DNA of 64,000 nucleotides. Source: Desulfosoma caldarium. GTDB lineage: Bacteria; Desulfobacterota; Syntrophobacteria; Syntrophobacterales; DSM-9756. This document shows, one piece after another, positions 53,315 through 63,268 of this stretch (position 1 is the stretch's first letter; each line of letters starts with the position of its first letter). The DNA lies in contig NZ_RJVA01000012.1 in NCBI RefSeq assembly GCF_003751385.1, forward strand, positions 124,001 to 188,000. Reading direction: 5' to 3'. The position numbers and the translations under genes are program-made. The notes under the pieces are model-generated. The model was given only the letters and a program-made list of their open reading frames with translations. It had not been told where the DNA came from and made no database searches.

Positions 53315-53758
53315 GTGGAGGTCGAAAACACAAAAGCCCTGTATCCCATAGGGATCGTGGCCGAGCTACTCAACATTCATCCAAGAACGTTGCGCATTTA
53401 CGAGCAGGAAGGTCTGATCAAGCCGGCCCGCCGTGGCGGCAAACGCTTTTACTCCAATAATGACCTGCAGTGGCTCAAGTGTCTGCGCCGCCTGCTCAAT
53501 GAAGATGGACTGAACATTGCCGGAGTCAAAAAGCTCTTGACCGTGGCTCCATGCTGGGAGATTCGAGGTTGTGAGGAGTTTGTGCGCAAGAGCTGTCCGG
53601 CGATTTTGAATTTTCCCGTGCCCTGCTGGGATTTGGTACCTCGTGCCTGCAAAGAAAAAGGGCTCGTGTGCACCGAATGTGAGGTCTATCTCAAGAAAAA
53701 GAACCATGTGATGATGCAGCGCTGCATGGAAGAAAAGGTCCAGGACTCCACAGCATGA
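53315..53758 (+). CDS. MerR-family regulator with C-terminal Cys-rich domain
   Basis: Protein of 147 aa; GTG 53315 is placed 5 bases after AGGAGGAAGG, better than the ATG 81 bases upstream. The N-terminal MerR helix-turn-helix (IVAELLNIHPRTLRIYEQEG, RRGGKRFYSNNDL) is followed by a domain with CW, C, C, CW, C, C..C spacing (APCWEIRGC ... KSC ... VPCW ... RAC ... VCTEC). That suggests metal or Fe-S sensing. It overlaps the radical SAM gene by four bases and heads the run toward the activase genes. The sensed signal is unknown. Confidence 0.88.
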   Translation: MEVENTKALYPIGIVAELLNIHPRTLRIYEQEGLIKPARRGGKRFYSNNDLQWLKCLRRLLNEDGLNIAGVKKLLTVAPCWEIRGCEEFVRKSCPAILNFPVPCWDLVPRACKEKGLVCTECEVYLKKKNHVMMQRCMEEKVQDSTA

Positions 53759-54726
53759 GTGCCTCTTCCGTGACCAGCACGCTCTTTGGGCCGGTGCCGT
53801 CCCGTCGGCTCGGGCGTTCCTTGGGCATCGATGTCATTCCCCCTAAGACGTGCACCTTGGATTGCCTTTATTGCGAGTCTGGCCCCACGACGCATCTGAA
53901 GCTGCACCGCAAGGCCTTTGTCCCACCGGATGGCGTGCTGGTGGAGTTGCAGGATTTCTTGAAAAGGTCTTCCAATTCAGTGGATGCGCTCACGTTTTCT
54001 TCCGCCGGGGAACCCACGCTGTACGAACCTCTCGGTGACCTTATTCCGGCCATCAAAGCTCTGTGCCGTTCCATTCCTGTGGTGGTCCTAACCAACGGAA
54101 CCTTATTGTGGGACGCAGCGGTGCGCCGAGCTCTGATGGGCGCAGACCGCGTGGTGCCCTCTTTGGATGCTGCGCACCCTGAGGTTTTTGCGCGGCTCAA
54201 TCGGCCGCATCCGCGTTTGGATTTCCATGAGGTTGTGGAAGGTCTTAAGGCGTTTCGTCGGGAGTATCGAGGCGCCTATCATTTGGAAATCCTTTTGGTC
54301 AAGGGAATCAATGACAGCGCCGCGCATTTGCGGGACTTGGCGGCTTTGGTGCGGCGGATCGGCCCAGATCGCGTAGAATTAAACACGGTGGTTCGACCTC
54401 CGGCCTTTTCGGGCACGGAGGGATTGACGGCTGAAGCCATGCACCGGGCTACCGTTTTTTTTACCTCGTGCCCTGTGGATGTTGTGGGAAGCTATGAAAC
54501 CAAAGGGGCGGTGAGGGTTAGGGAAGAGGGCAGCCTAGACGAACGTGTCGTGAAACTGGTGCGGCGCAGGCCGTGTTCCGTAGTGGAGATGGCGGACGCT
54601 CTGGGCGTGGCGGTGGAGGTGGTGAGGCAGGCTGTGGAGAGGTTGTGCCAAAGCGGCCTTCTTGATGTTCGGTGCTTTGACGGGCGTCCCTTTGTGGTGC
54701 CGGCCCAGGCCGACGAGGCGCTGTGA
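53755..54726 (+). CDS. Radical SAM protein
   Basis: Protein of 323 aa. It begins with TLFGPVPSRRLGRSLGID and has the SAM cluster motif CTLDCLYC, then FSSAGEPTLY and SLDAAHPEVF, the pattern of a widespread uncharacterised radical SAM family (often annotated with archaeosine/wyosine-like enzymes). The C-terminal ~80 residues look like a winged helix (VVEMADALGVAVEVVRQAVE). Coupled to the MerR gene. Confidence 0.88.
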   Translation: MSASSVTSTLFGPVPSRRLGRSLGIDVIPPKTCTLDCLYCESGPTTHLKLHRKAFVPPDGVLVELQDFLKRSSNSVDALTFSSAGEPTLYEPLGDLIPAIKALCRSIPVVVLTNGTLLWDAAVRRALMGADRVVPSLDAAHPEVFARLNRPHPRLDFHEVVEGLKAFRREYRGAYHLEILLVKGINDSAAHLRDLAALVRRIGPDRVELNTVVRPPAFSGTEGLTAEAMHRATVFFTSCPVDVVGSYETKGAVRVREEGSLDERVVKLVRRRPCSVVEMADALGVAVEVVRQAVERLCQSGLLDVRCFDGRPFVVPAQADEAL

Positions 54727-54827
54727 TGACCTTGTAGCCGAAAGGCTTTTTTCTCGAGGCGTCTTCGAGTATCTTACCCGAGCAATCGTGAAGCCCAGGA
54801 TCTCAGGCCGTGATGGAGGGTGTCGTC

Positions 54828-57800
54828 ATGGCGTTCAATGTCGGTGTGGATGTGGGATCGGTCAGCGTCAACGTGGTCGTCATCGATGAGGAGCAAAGGA
54901 TCGTTTGGGAGGCGCCTTATGTGAGGCATTTTGGCCAGGTGATGATCGAGGTGCGACGAGCCTTGGAAGAGGTGTTGACCCGGTTTGGGGCGGCGCATGT
55001 GCGTTCTGTGACTTTTACGGGCATTCATGGGGAGCGGATAGCCGGCCTTCTCGGCGCTCCCTTTGAAGTGGAAACCATTGCTCAGGTCACAGGGACCGTG
55101 CATGTGGCGCCGGGAGTGCGCAGCATTGTGAGTATTGGAGGGCAAGACGCCTGCCTTTTCCAACTGAGTTATACCGATGGGTCCTGGCACCTGGATGCTT
55201 TCAACATGAACGGCCCGTGCGCTTCGGGAACAGGCTCTTTCATAGATCAACAAAGCGCGCGCCTGGCTTCATCCATCTATGGGGCCGATTTCGAGATGAG
55301 CCATGAAAAGGTACAAAAAACCTTGGAGGATTTCATCGCTTTGGGGTTGCAACACAGTTCACCCGCCCCCGTAGCCTGTCGATGCACGGTTTTTACCAAA
55401 TCTGACATGATCCACTTGCAGAACAAGGGAGAACCGCTTCCCAATATTATCGCGGGCCTTCATTACGGCAATGCCGCCAATTATGTGAGCACCATTGTGG
55501 CTGCCCGCCGGTTGGAAGAGCCGGTGGTGTTCATTGGAGGCGTAGCTTCCAACCCTTTGCAGGTGGAAGCGTTTCGTCAGTATTATCCGTCTCTTGAAGT
55601 GCCTCCACACCACACATCCTTGGGCGCTTTGGGAGCGGCCTTGCTGAGTCATCGCGCAGGACGATGCAACACTGTGGACCTGGAAAGACTCTCTGAAGGT
55701 CTGAATGTTGTCGAGGAAGCGTTTCCGCGAGCCCCTCGTTTGGAACTGCGCTGGACAGTTTTTGACCAGCACAATGAGGTGCCGTCCTGGGAAGGCCGGG
55801 ACAAAAGGGTTCCCGTGCCCGTCTATCTTGGAGTGGATATCGGATCGACCACCACGAAATATGCTTTGATCGATGAAAGCGGCACCTTGCGCCACAAGTG
55901 TTACGTGCAAACACAGGGGAAACCCATAGAGGTCACGCAGAAACTTTTGCGCACTTTACTGGAGGAGCTGGGCGCGGTCGTGCGTATCAAAGCCGTGGCC
56001 ACCACGGGATCGGGCCGCAATGTGGTGGGGGATTTCCTTCAAGCGGATCTCATTCTGGACGAGATTACGGCGCACGCCAAAGGGGCGGTGGCGGTGGATG
56101 CGACCGTAGACACCGTCTTTGAAATTGGAGGCCAAGATTCCAAGTATATACGGCTTGAAGCCACGCATCCTTTGGACTTTGATATGAACAAGGTGTGCGC
56201 GGCGGGAACCGGCAGTTTCCTTCATGAACTGGCCAACAAGCTGAAGATCAACATCGTCGGAGAATTTCAGGAACTGGCTTTGGCGTCCCAAAATCCGGTC
56301 AGTTTGGCAGAACGCTGCACGGTGTTCATGGAATCGGACCTGTTCAGTTATCTTCAGAAGGGTGCGCGCCGTGAAGACCTCATTGCCGGACTGTGCTACG
56401 CCGTGGTGCACAATTATCTCAACCGCGTGGTGGGCAAGAGGCCCGTCGGCAAGAAAGTCATGTTTCTCGGAGGCCCTTCCCTAAACAAGGCGGTGGTGGC
56501 GGCTTTTGAACGGGTTTTGCAACGGCCTTTGGTGGTGCCACCGCATCGAGAGGTCATGGGCGCCTACGGAGCGGCCTTGGCGGTGAAGGAGGCGTGGGAG
56601 CGGGGCGAGGTTTCGGAAAAGCGGCGGGATTTTCAGGCCCTTGCCCAGGCAACGGTGCAATTTACGGAATCTTTGTGTCGTGCGGACAAACACTGCCATA
56701 ACGAGTGCAAGCTCAAGATCTACGATTTTGCCGGGCGAAAGAGCATTTGGGGTGGGGACTGTGGTCGGTTTGAGGTGAGTCATTACCGAGGGCCGTCTGC
56801 GGAAAACGTCTTTGAAGCCCGGCAGCGTCTCTTTTGGGAAATGGTGCGCGAACACGCCCACGTGTTGGGGGAACCCACCAGCGCCTCATCGCCGGACAAG
56901 GGGGGGCCTGTGGTGGGTGTTCCCATGGGGCTTCATGCCTTGGAATGGGCACCTTTCTGGGTTCGACTTTTGGCGGCTTTGGGGTGTCGGGTGTTGGTCA
57001 GCCCTTCGACCGACAACCGCATCGCCCTCAAGGGCGTCGAATCCATGACCGCAGAAACCTGTTTTCCCGTCAAGGTTTTTCACGGACACGTGCAAACCCT
57101 TTTGGACCATGTGGACTATATTTTCTTGCCCAACGTCATCACCATGCCCGTTCCGGCGCCTCAGGAAGCAGGAATGTTCTGTCCGATGGTGCAAAGTTCC
57201 CAGTACATGGTGCGGGCGGCCCTGAATATTTCCGACGACCGGGTGCTGCGTCCCACTCTCTCCCTCAAGCAGGGGCCTGAAGCCGTGAGTGCCGCGGTGT
57301 TTGAGGCTCTTCCCAAATCCTGGAGAATGAGCCGAAGCCGCGTGGCGGCGGCGGTGCGTGCCGCCTGGGGGTACCAGCAATGGTTTCGCAACCGAGTCCA
57401 GGAGCTTGGGCGTGCGCTTCTCTCACGGGTTCCCGCGCTGGATCCGGTGTGGATCGTCACAGGCCGCCCCTACAACCTTTACGACGAACGCTTGAACCTT
57501 AAATTGGGACGGCATTTGGCCAGGCTGGGCATCTGGGCCATGCCGGCCGATGTGCTGGACGTGGATGGCGAGGATTTAAGCGATTTTCCACGCATGTACT
57601 GGGGTCTTGGCACACGAATTTTGAAAAGTGCCAAGCGTATTGCTCGCACGCCCCACTGGTTTGGTGTGCACCTGAGTAATTTCAGTTGTGGCCCGGATTC
57701 CTTTATAGAACATTTCTATCGGCATCTTTTGGAATCGAAACCGGCGTTGATATTAGAACTGGATGAACACAGTGCCGTAGCCGGTTTGTTGACCCGAGTG

Positions 57801-57890
57801 GAAGCTTTTCGCAATGTGGTTAAAAACGTTCATGAAGCCTCCCTTGGTTCGGCGGACTGGAATCATCTGGCGGCCAAGTTGAGCAACTGA
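54828..57890 (+). CDS. Double BadF/BcrA-type CoA-substrate enzyme activase with DUF2229 segment
   Basis: Protein of 1020 aa; ATG 54828 follows GGAGGG at 54815-54820. Two ASKHA activase domains: residues about 1-280 (GVDVGSVSVN, SIGGQDA, GPCASGTGSF, CRCTVF) and 335-600 (GVDIGSTTTK, EIGGQDSKY, VCAAGTGSF, ERCTVF); each bears the cluster Cys expected of HgdC-type ATPases. A Cys cluster (SLC...HCHNEC...GDC) and the first half of DUF2229 follow. It is the ATP-driven reductant of the HgdB-like partner downstream. In many anaerobes both are one ~1,400-residue chain; here they are split. Confidence 0.92.
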   Translation: MAFNVGVDVGSVSVNVVVIDEEQRIVWEAPYVRHFGQVMIEVRRALEEVLTRFGAAHVRSVTFTGIHGERIAGLLGAPFEVETIAQVTGTVHVAPGVRSIVSIGGQDACLFQLSYTDGSWHLDAFNMNGPCASGTGSFIDQQSARLASSIYGADFEMSHEKVQKTLEDFIALGLQHSSPAPVACRCTVFTKSDMIHLQNKGEPLPNIIAGLHYGNAANYVSTIVAARRLEEPVVFIGGVASNPLQVEAFRQYYPSLEVPPHHTSLGALGAALLSHRAGRCNTVDLERLSEGLNVVEEAFPRAPRLELRWTVFDQHNEVPSWEGRDKRVPVPVYLGVDIGSTTTKYALIDESGTLRHKCYVQTQGKPIEVTQKLLRTLLEELGAVVRIKAVATTGSGRNVVGDFLQADLILDEITAHAKGAVAVDATVDTVFEIGGQDSKYIRLEATHPLDFDMNKVCAAGTGSFLHELANKLKINIVGEFQELALASQNPVSLAERCTVFMESDLFSYLQKGARREDLIAGLCYAVVHNYLNRVVGKRPVGKKVMFLGGPSLNKAVVAAFERVLQRPLVVPPHREVMGAYGAALAVKEAWERGEVSEKRRDFQALAQATVQFTESLCRADKHCHNECKLKIYDFAGRKSIWGGDCGRFEVSHYRGPSAENVFEARQRLFWEMVREHAHVLGEPTSASSPDKGGPVVGVPMGLHALEWAPFWVRLLAALGCRVLVSPSTDNRIALKGVESMTAETCFPVKVFHGHVQTLLDHVDYIFLPNVITMPVPAPQEAGMFCPMVQSSQYMVRAALNISDDRVLRPTLSLKQGPEAVSAAVFEALPKSWRMSRSRVAAAVRAAWGYQQWFRNRVQELGRALLSRVPALDPVWIVTGRPYNLYDERLNLKLGRHLARLGIWAMPADVLDVDGEDLSDFPRMYWGLGTRILKSAKRIARTPHWFGVHLSNFSCGPDSFIEHFYRHLLESKPALILELDEHSAVAGLLTRVEAFRNVVKNVHEASLGSADWNHLAAKLSN

Positions 57891-57912
57891 AGGACTGGGT
57901 TTGAAAGGTTCT

Positions 57913-59271
57913 ATGCAGGCATCGCACAAAGCTTTGGATCGATTGCGTCGAGGAGTGGATCGCTTTGATGTCACCGGGCGCATTCTTCTTGTGCCGCAAA
58001 TGCCCCCCTTTGGCACGCGGCTTTTGGTGGCAAGCTTTCGCGCTTTTGGCGTGCCGGCCAGGGTTTTGGAAACCTACAAGGGGTTGGCCCTGGGTAAGGA
58101 ATTCACTTCGGGTAAGGAATGCTTTCCCTGCCAGGTGACCCTTGGGGATATCCTTTATTTTCTTAAAGAAGAAAAGCGCCGGTTGGGCAAAGACTTCGAT
58201 CCGCAGCGCTATGTCTATTTTCTGCCGGAGTCGGACGGTCCGTGTCGTTTCGGCATGTACAACAAGTTGCAGCGAATTGTTCTGGATCGGTTTCCGGAAT
58301 ACCGCGCCATACCCATCACCTATCTGTCCTCAGAGGATGCCTATTCAGTGGCCGGGTTGCTGCCTAAGAAAAAAGCGCGTTACTTTCGCCGCGTGGCCTA
58401 TGTGGCGGCGGTCATCGCCGATGTGATGGACCGGATCGTGTGGCGGGTGCGCCCCTATGAAATGCGCCCGGGTCTGACGGATGCTTTCATGGAAGAAGCC
58501 CTGCAGGCCATGGAAAAGGCTCTGGTGGCCTTTGGTCCCACAAGGGATTTTAGCCGCTTGTACGATCTGGTGGAAGATATAGCCAAGACGGCGGCGACCT
58601 TCATGGATCCCAGAAAACCACGGCGACCGAAAATCGGCATTGTCGGGGAGATCTACCTGAGAAGTCACCCCGACTCAAATCAGAACATCATTCGGCAGAT
58701 CGAAGCCTATGGCGGCGAAGTGGTGGATGCGTCCATTGCGGAATGGCTCAATTATGTGAGCTACGAACGGCTGCGCAAGGCCCAAGAACAGTGTGCGCAG
58801 GCATGGCGTCGCGGCCATAAGGCGGAGGCACTGCGGGCCGCCAAGGCAGTGGTCCATCAGCGTCTGGAAAACGGCTACCAGTCTTGGCGCCAGCATCAAG
58901 TCTATGGGCGGGTGCTGCGCCATCTGGACATTCAGCCGGATCACAGTGTGCGCCATATTGAACATTTTCTGGACCATGACCGTCATTTCAGTTTTGATAT
59001 CGGCACGGAAGCCGCCTTGAGCATTGGGGGGGCTTTGGCTTACATTCACGAAGGTTTTGACGGCATCGTCAACGTGTTTCCCTTCAGCTGTATGCCCAGC
59101 ACCGTGTGTTCCGCCGTTCTCAAACCCTTGCTCCTGGAACGGCGCATTCCATACGTGGACGCTCCCTATGACGGGACATCGCAGCCGAACCGGGATGTGA
59201 TCTTAAAAACTTTTCTCTATCAAGCCCAGCAGCATCAAAAGGCGCGCGCCCACCATACCGAGAACTCATGA
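57913..59271 (+). CDS. 2-hydroxyacyl-CoA dehydratase (HgdB)-like / double-cubane protein
   Basis: Protein of 452 aa from ATG 57913 (TTG 57901 is an alternative). It has cluster-type cysteines in GKECFPCQVT, SDGPCRFGMYN and FPFSCMPSTVC, and the DIGTEAALSIGGAL motif of the DUF2229/HgdB family. It likely holds a [4Fe-4S] or double-cubane cluster reduced by the activase 22 bases upstream, and carries out a low-potential reduction of an unknown substrate. No CoA-transferase or hydroxyacyl subunits are nearby. Its stop overlaps the rng start. Confidence 0.9.
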   Translation: MQASHKALDRLRRGVDRFDVTGRILLVPQMPPFGTRLLVASFRAFGVPARVLETYKGLALGKEFTSGKECFPCQVTLGDILYFLKEEKRRLGKDFDPQRYVYFLPESDGPCRFGMYNKLQRIVLDRFPEYRAIPITYLSSEDAYSVAGLLPKKKARYFRRVAYVAAVIADVMDRIVWRVRPYEMRPGLTDAFMEEALQAMEKALVAFGPTRDFSRLYDLVEDIAKTAATFMDPRKPRRPKIGIVGEIYLRSHPDSNQNIIRQIEAYGGEVVDASIAEWLNYVSYERLRKAQEQCAQAWRRGHKAEALRAAKAVVHQRLENGYQSWRQHQVYGRVLRHLDIQPDHSVRHIEHFLDHDRHFSFDIGTEAALSIGGALAYIHEGFDGIVNVFPFSCMPSTVCSAVLKPLLLERRIPYVDAPYDGTSQPNRDVILKTFLYQAQQHQKARAHHTENS

Positions 59272-60758
59272 CCGCACAGCATCTGCTCATCAATGCCCAC
59301 GACCCGGAAGAATTGCGCGTGGCCTTGGTCGAAGGCCAATCCCTGGAAGGTTTTTTCATTGAAACGGCCACCCGAGGCAAGGTGGTGGGCAACATCTACA
59401 AAGGCACTGTGGTGAATGTGCAGCCGTCGTTACAGGCGGCTTTTGTGGATTACGGTGGAGAACGCAACGGTTTTTTGCCTCTCAGCGAAATCCACCCGGA
59501 CTATTACGCCGTCGAGGTCGAGGGGCCTCCCAAGATTCAAGAGGTGATTCGCCCAGGTCAGGAAGTGCTGGTGCAGGTGACCAAGGAGGAGGTGGGAAGC
59601 AAGGGTGCAGCACTGACCACCTACGTGTCTCTGGCCGGCCGCTACCTCGTGCTGACGCCGGGCCAGAACCAACGTGGTGTGTCCCGAAAGATCGAAGACG
59701 AAGCCCAAAGGGAACGCCTCAAACAGATGGCCCAGGAATTGGAAGTTCCCGAACAGATGGGCATCATTGTGCGCACGGCGGCCGAAAACCGCACCAAGCG
59801 GGAAATTCAAAAAGATCTGCGCTACCTCATTCGTATCTGGGAAGGCATTTTCAAAAAGGTGCAGGAAACCCCGGCGCCGGCTTTGATCTATCGCGAAAGG
59901 GATCTGGCCATTCGCGTGGTGCGCGATTATTTTCATCCGGCCATCAAGTCTATCTTGGTGGATCATCCCGAAGTGTATCGGCAGGTCAAGGAATTTGTTC
60001 GCATCATTAGTCCACGACACCAGCGCCTGGTCAAGCTCGACAAAGGGGATGCCCCCCTTTTCAACAAATTTCATCTGGAAGAACAGATCGATCAGCTGTT
60101 TCAAAAGAGAGTGCCCTTGAAATCTGGGGGCTACCTGGTCATCGACAGCACGGAAGCCCTGGTGGCCATCGATGTCAATTCCGGCAAGGCCACCCGGGAA
60201 AAGGTGCAAGAAGACAACATTTACAAGGTCAACATGGAGGCGGCCGAAGAGATTCCTCGGCAATTGCGCTTGAGGGATTTGGGCGGACTGGTGGTAGTGG
60301 ATTTCATCGACATGCGTCAGGCGCAGCACATTCGCAACGTGGAGCGCCGAGTGCGTGAAGAAGTGAAAAAAGACAAAGCCAAAGTGAAGGTGGGGAAGAT
60401 TTCCTCCTTTGGGCTTCTGGAAATTTCACGGGAACACTTGGGCTTGAGTATTCAGCTCAGCTCCTACCGAGCCTGCCCTCTGTGCTCAGGAACCGGCATG
60501 GTCCGCTCCACTGAAACCTCGGCGGTTTGGTACCTTCGTAAAATCTGGAACGCTCTGCTCAAGGAGGACGTCGTCGCCGTGCGCGCGCACCTGGCGGCGG
60601 ACGTCGCCCATTACCTGCTCAACCGCAAGAGAAAAGACCTCATGGCCCTAGAGGAACAGTTTCAAAAAGACATCATCATTGAAGCGTCCCCCCATCTGGC
60701 CCCGCACGAAGGTCATCTGGAATGCGTGAGCGCCGAAGCCACCTCGCCTACACAATGA
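59268..60758 (+). CDS. rng: Ribonuclease G/E family protein
   Basis: Protein of 496 aa. It has an S1 domain at about 35-125 (GNIYKGTVVNVQPSLQAAFV), RNase catalytic region with IDVNSGK and VVDFIDM Asp residues, and the zinc-link CPLCSGTGMV that stabilises the dimer. It processes rRNA and decays mRNA. The ATG overlaps the previous stop by four bases. Its end runs 11 bases into the opposite LOG-family gene. Confidence 0.95.
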   Translation: MTAQHLLINAHDPEELRVALVEGQSLEGFFIETATRGKVVGNIYKGTVVNVQPSLQAAFVDYGGERNGFLPLSEIHPDYYAVEVEGPPKIQEVIRPGQEVLVQVTKEEVGSKGAALTTYVSLAGRYLVLTPGQNQRGVSRKIEDEAQRERLKQMAQELEVPEQMGIIVRTAAENRTKREIQKDLRYLIRIWEGIFKKVQETPAPALIYRERDLAIRVVRDYFHPAIKSILVDHPEVYRQVKEFVRIISPRHQRLVKLDKGDAPLFNKFHLEEQIDQLFQKRVPLKSGGYLVIDSTEALVAIDVNSGKATREKVQEDNIYKVNMEAAEEIPRQLRLRDLGGLVVVDFIDMRQAQHIRNVERRVREEVKKDKAKVKVGKISSFGLLEISREHLGLSIQLSSYRACPLCSGTGMVRSTETSAVWYLRKIWNALLKEDVVAVRAHLAADVAHYLLNRKRKDLMALEEQFQKDIIIEASPHLAPHEGHLECVSAEATSPTQ

Positions 60759-61401
60759 CGTATTTTTTGATGATCTTGACCACCTGATCGGCATCATCGG
60801 CCATCATGATCAAGTCGGGATCTTCCTCGGAAATGAGGCCTTGAGGCAACAGGGTGTGGCGCATCCAATGGATCAGGGGACTCCAGTAGTCGCTGCCCAC
60901 AAGAATAATGGGAAAAGGTTTGATACGCCGCGTCTGCATCAGCGTGAGCGCCTCAAAAACTTCGTCCAGGGTGCCGAAGCCTCCGGGCATGGCCACGTAG
61001 GCCTGAGCGTATTTGACGAACATGACCTTGCGAACGAAAAAGTATTTGAAATGGATCTTCACATCGGCGTAAGGGTTCGATTCCTGCTCCATAGGCAATG
61101 CGATGTTGAGCCCTACGGATCGAGCGCCGCCTTCCTTAGCACCCTTGTTTCCCGCTTCCATCACGCCAGGTCCACCCCCCGTGATGATGTTGAATCCGTT
61201 TTGCGCCAGTTTCTTGGCAATCTCCACCGTCAATTCGTAGGTGGCATCGCCGGGGCGCACGCGCGCGGATCCAAAGATGGACACGGCCGGGTAAATATCC
61301 ATTAAAACTTCAAAGCCTTCCACAAATTCCGCTAAAATCTTAAAAAGGCGCCAGGAGTCCTGAATGGTCATGGCATCGATGATGTATTGACGCTCTTTCA
61401 T
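60748..61401 (-). CDS. LOG-family Rossmann-fold protein (TIGR00730)
   Basis: Protein of 217 aa with FGSARVRPG, ITGGGPGVMEAGNKGA and the PGGFGTLDEVFE motif, which is characteristic of cytokinin-riboside phosphoribohydrolase-like LOG proteins in bacteria. Physiological role unknown, possibly nucleotide 5'-monophosphate cleavage. Convergent with rng, overlapping by 11 bases. Confidence 0.9.
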   Translation of the reverse strand: MKERQYIIDAMTIQDSWRLFKILAEFVEGFEVLMDIYPAVSIFGSARVRPGDATYELTVEIAKKLAQNGFNIITGGGPGVMEAGNKGAKEGGARSVGLNIALPMEQESNPYADVKIHFKYFFVRKVMFVKYAQAYVAMPGGFGTLDEVFEALTLMQTRRIKPFPIILVGSDYWSPLIHWMRHTLLPQGLISEEDPDLIMMADDADQVVKIIKKYVIV

Positions 61402-61654
61402 GGTTGCTGACGGCTCCTTTGCACGGGAAGATATTTTTAGAAAAAAAAACCATTAAAATATAGCATAACCTTTTTTGGTTCGAAAATGAAAAACGTGGCT
61501 TTTTTCTCGAGACATTCGCGTTTGTGTGTTGAAATGGTCTGCCAAATCCGCTATCAAGCCGTGTGTGCTGCCTATGCACTCCTGCAGGGCTCGCACCGGG
61601 ATGATGAAAACGAAAAGGTTTTTTTCTTATTGAGGCATGTGGAGGCGATGCGCG

Positions 61655-61924
61655 ATGGAGATGAGAGAGTTTGTTAAGGCGGCCTTGAAAAAGGTCAACC
61701 GCAAGCTTGCGGACGGCGTTTTGGATAAGAACGAAGAGGGCTATAGCGACCCGGAAGAGATGCTTCTGGACTGGATTTGGATTGAATTGAAGGAAGAAGC
61801 GCCCGACAAGGATGCCGTGATCGCCATGGATTTGGATGATCTTTACGAGGTCATCGAAAGCGATGCGCGGATTTACGAAGATTATCGCATCCTATTGGAG
61901 TCTGTACGGTCCGACGCGGGCTAA
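61655..61924 (+). CDS. Conserved hypothetical protein (89 aa)
   Basis: ATG 61655 (or 61661, MREFVKAALKKVN) behind GGAGGCG. Acidic and largely helical with DWIWIELKEEA and DLDDLYEVIESDA; no known domain or metal motif. It stands just before the rRNA methyltransferase gene. Function unknown. Confidence 0.65.
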   Translation: MEMREFVKAALKKVNRKLADGVLDKNEEGYSDPEEMLLDWIWIELKEEAPDKDAVIAMDLDDLYEVIESDARIYEDYRILLESVRSDAG

Positions 61925-62018
61925 GGGGTGGCACAGCGTAACGTCCTGCGGGCGCTCCTTGAGAGCGCTTTTTTTATTTGTCTGAATTCCACAATGTGTG
62001 GGCACGGGAGTGGGCCTC

Positions 62019-63185
62019 ATGCAAACCTTGGTTGTGAAGAGAAGCTGCGAACGGCGGCTTTTACAAGGGCACCGCTGGGTGTTCAGCAACGAAGTGGAAA
62101 GCCCGCTCAAAATGTTTGCACCGGGGGAATGGGTTCAGGTGGTCTCCACGTCGGGCAGGCGGTGGGGTACGGGCTACGTGAACCCCCACAGCCTCATTGC
62201 TTGCCGCCTGGTGGGTTCTCAAAACACGGAACCGACTCTGGAATTTTTTGAACAGAGGTTGCGAGAGGCACTGGCTTTTCGCGAGAGGCTCTACCCAGGT
62301 GAACGGACGTACCGTGCGGTCTACGGAGAATCGGATGGGCTGCCGGGCCTTGTGCTGGACCGCTACGATTCGGCATGGGTGATGCAAATCACCACTGCCG
62401 GCATGGCCCCCATGACCTCAAAGATTTGTGAAGCTCTGGTGCGGCTGTTTAACCCCGCTGCCGTGGTGGCTCGAAACGACGTCTCCGCTCGCGCTTTGGA
62501 AGGCTTGCCACTGGAAAAGCAGTTGCTTCACGGCACCGTTCCAGAACCCTTGCTGGTGGACCTGCACGGGTTAAAGGTACGAGTGGATATTTGGGAAGGG
62601 CAAAAAACGGGGCTTTTTTTGGACCAAAGAGACAATCGCGAGGCGCTGCGCCGGCATGTTGTGGGTGCCGAGGTGCTGGATTTGTTTTGCTACCAGGGCC
62701 TGTGGAGTCTCGTGGCGGCTCGAGCGGGCGCGGCACGAGTGCTTGGCGTGGATGCGTCTCGAGAGGCGGTACGGCGAGCCGAAGCAGATGCCCAGGCCAA
62801 CGGCCTCAAAGACCGATGTGCTTTTCAAGTGCAAGACGTTCTGCAATTCTTGAAACGCACGCCGCGGGAAAGCTATGATGTGATCATCATGGATCCGCCC
62901 GCGTTGGCCAAAACCAAAAGCGCGTTGCCCAACGCCCTCAAAGGTTACACTGACCTCAATCGCCGAGCCATGTTGGTTCTGCGCCGAGGCGGTCTTCTCG
63001 TGACATGCTCCTGCTCCTATCATCTTGGAGAAGAAGCCTTTTACAAAATGTTGGTGCGAGCGGGCCAGGCCGCGGGGCGATCGCTGCGGCTCTTGGAGGC
63101 GCGCGGTCAGGCTCTGGACCATCCCGCACTCTTGGCCATGCCGGAGACGCGCTACCTGAAATGTGCTTTTCTTGAGGTGCGCTGA
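62019..63185 (+). CDS. Class I SAM-dependent rRNA methyltransferase, RlmI-like
   Basis: Protein of 388 aa; ATG 62019 follows GGGAG. It has the N-terminal PUA-like domain (GHRWVFSNEVE), a middle domain with YGESDGLPGLVLDRY, and the Rossmann SAM domain with VLDLFCYQGLWSL and IMDPPAL, then CSCSYHLGEE. This is the RlmI/YccW arrangement for m5C in 23S rRNA; substrate specificity is inferred. Confidence 0.93.
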   Translation: MQTLVVKRSCERRLLQGHRWVFSNEVESPLKMFAPGEWVQVVSTSGRRWGTGYVNPHSLIACRLVGSQNTEPTLEFFEQRLREALAFRERLYPGERTYRAVYGESDGLPGLVLDRYDSAWVMQITTAGMAPMTSKICEALVRLFNPAAVVARNDVSARALEGLPLEKQLLHGTVPEPLLVDLHGLKVRVDIWEGQKTGLFLDQRDNREALRRHVVGAEVLDLFCYQGLWSLVAARAGAARVLGVDASREAVRRAEADAQANGLKDRCAFQVQDVLQFLKRTPRESYDVIIMDPPALAKTKSALPNALKGYTDLNRRAMLVLRRGGLLVTCSCSYHLGEEAFYKMLVRAGQAAGRSLRLLEARGQALDHPALLAMPETRYLKCAFLEVR

Positions 63186-63268
63186 AAAGGGCGTAAACCT
63201 TTACAACGGGGCTTCAAGTGGACTAACAATGCGCAGAGGCAAGGGTATCACACAGGGGAGGAAAAGGC

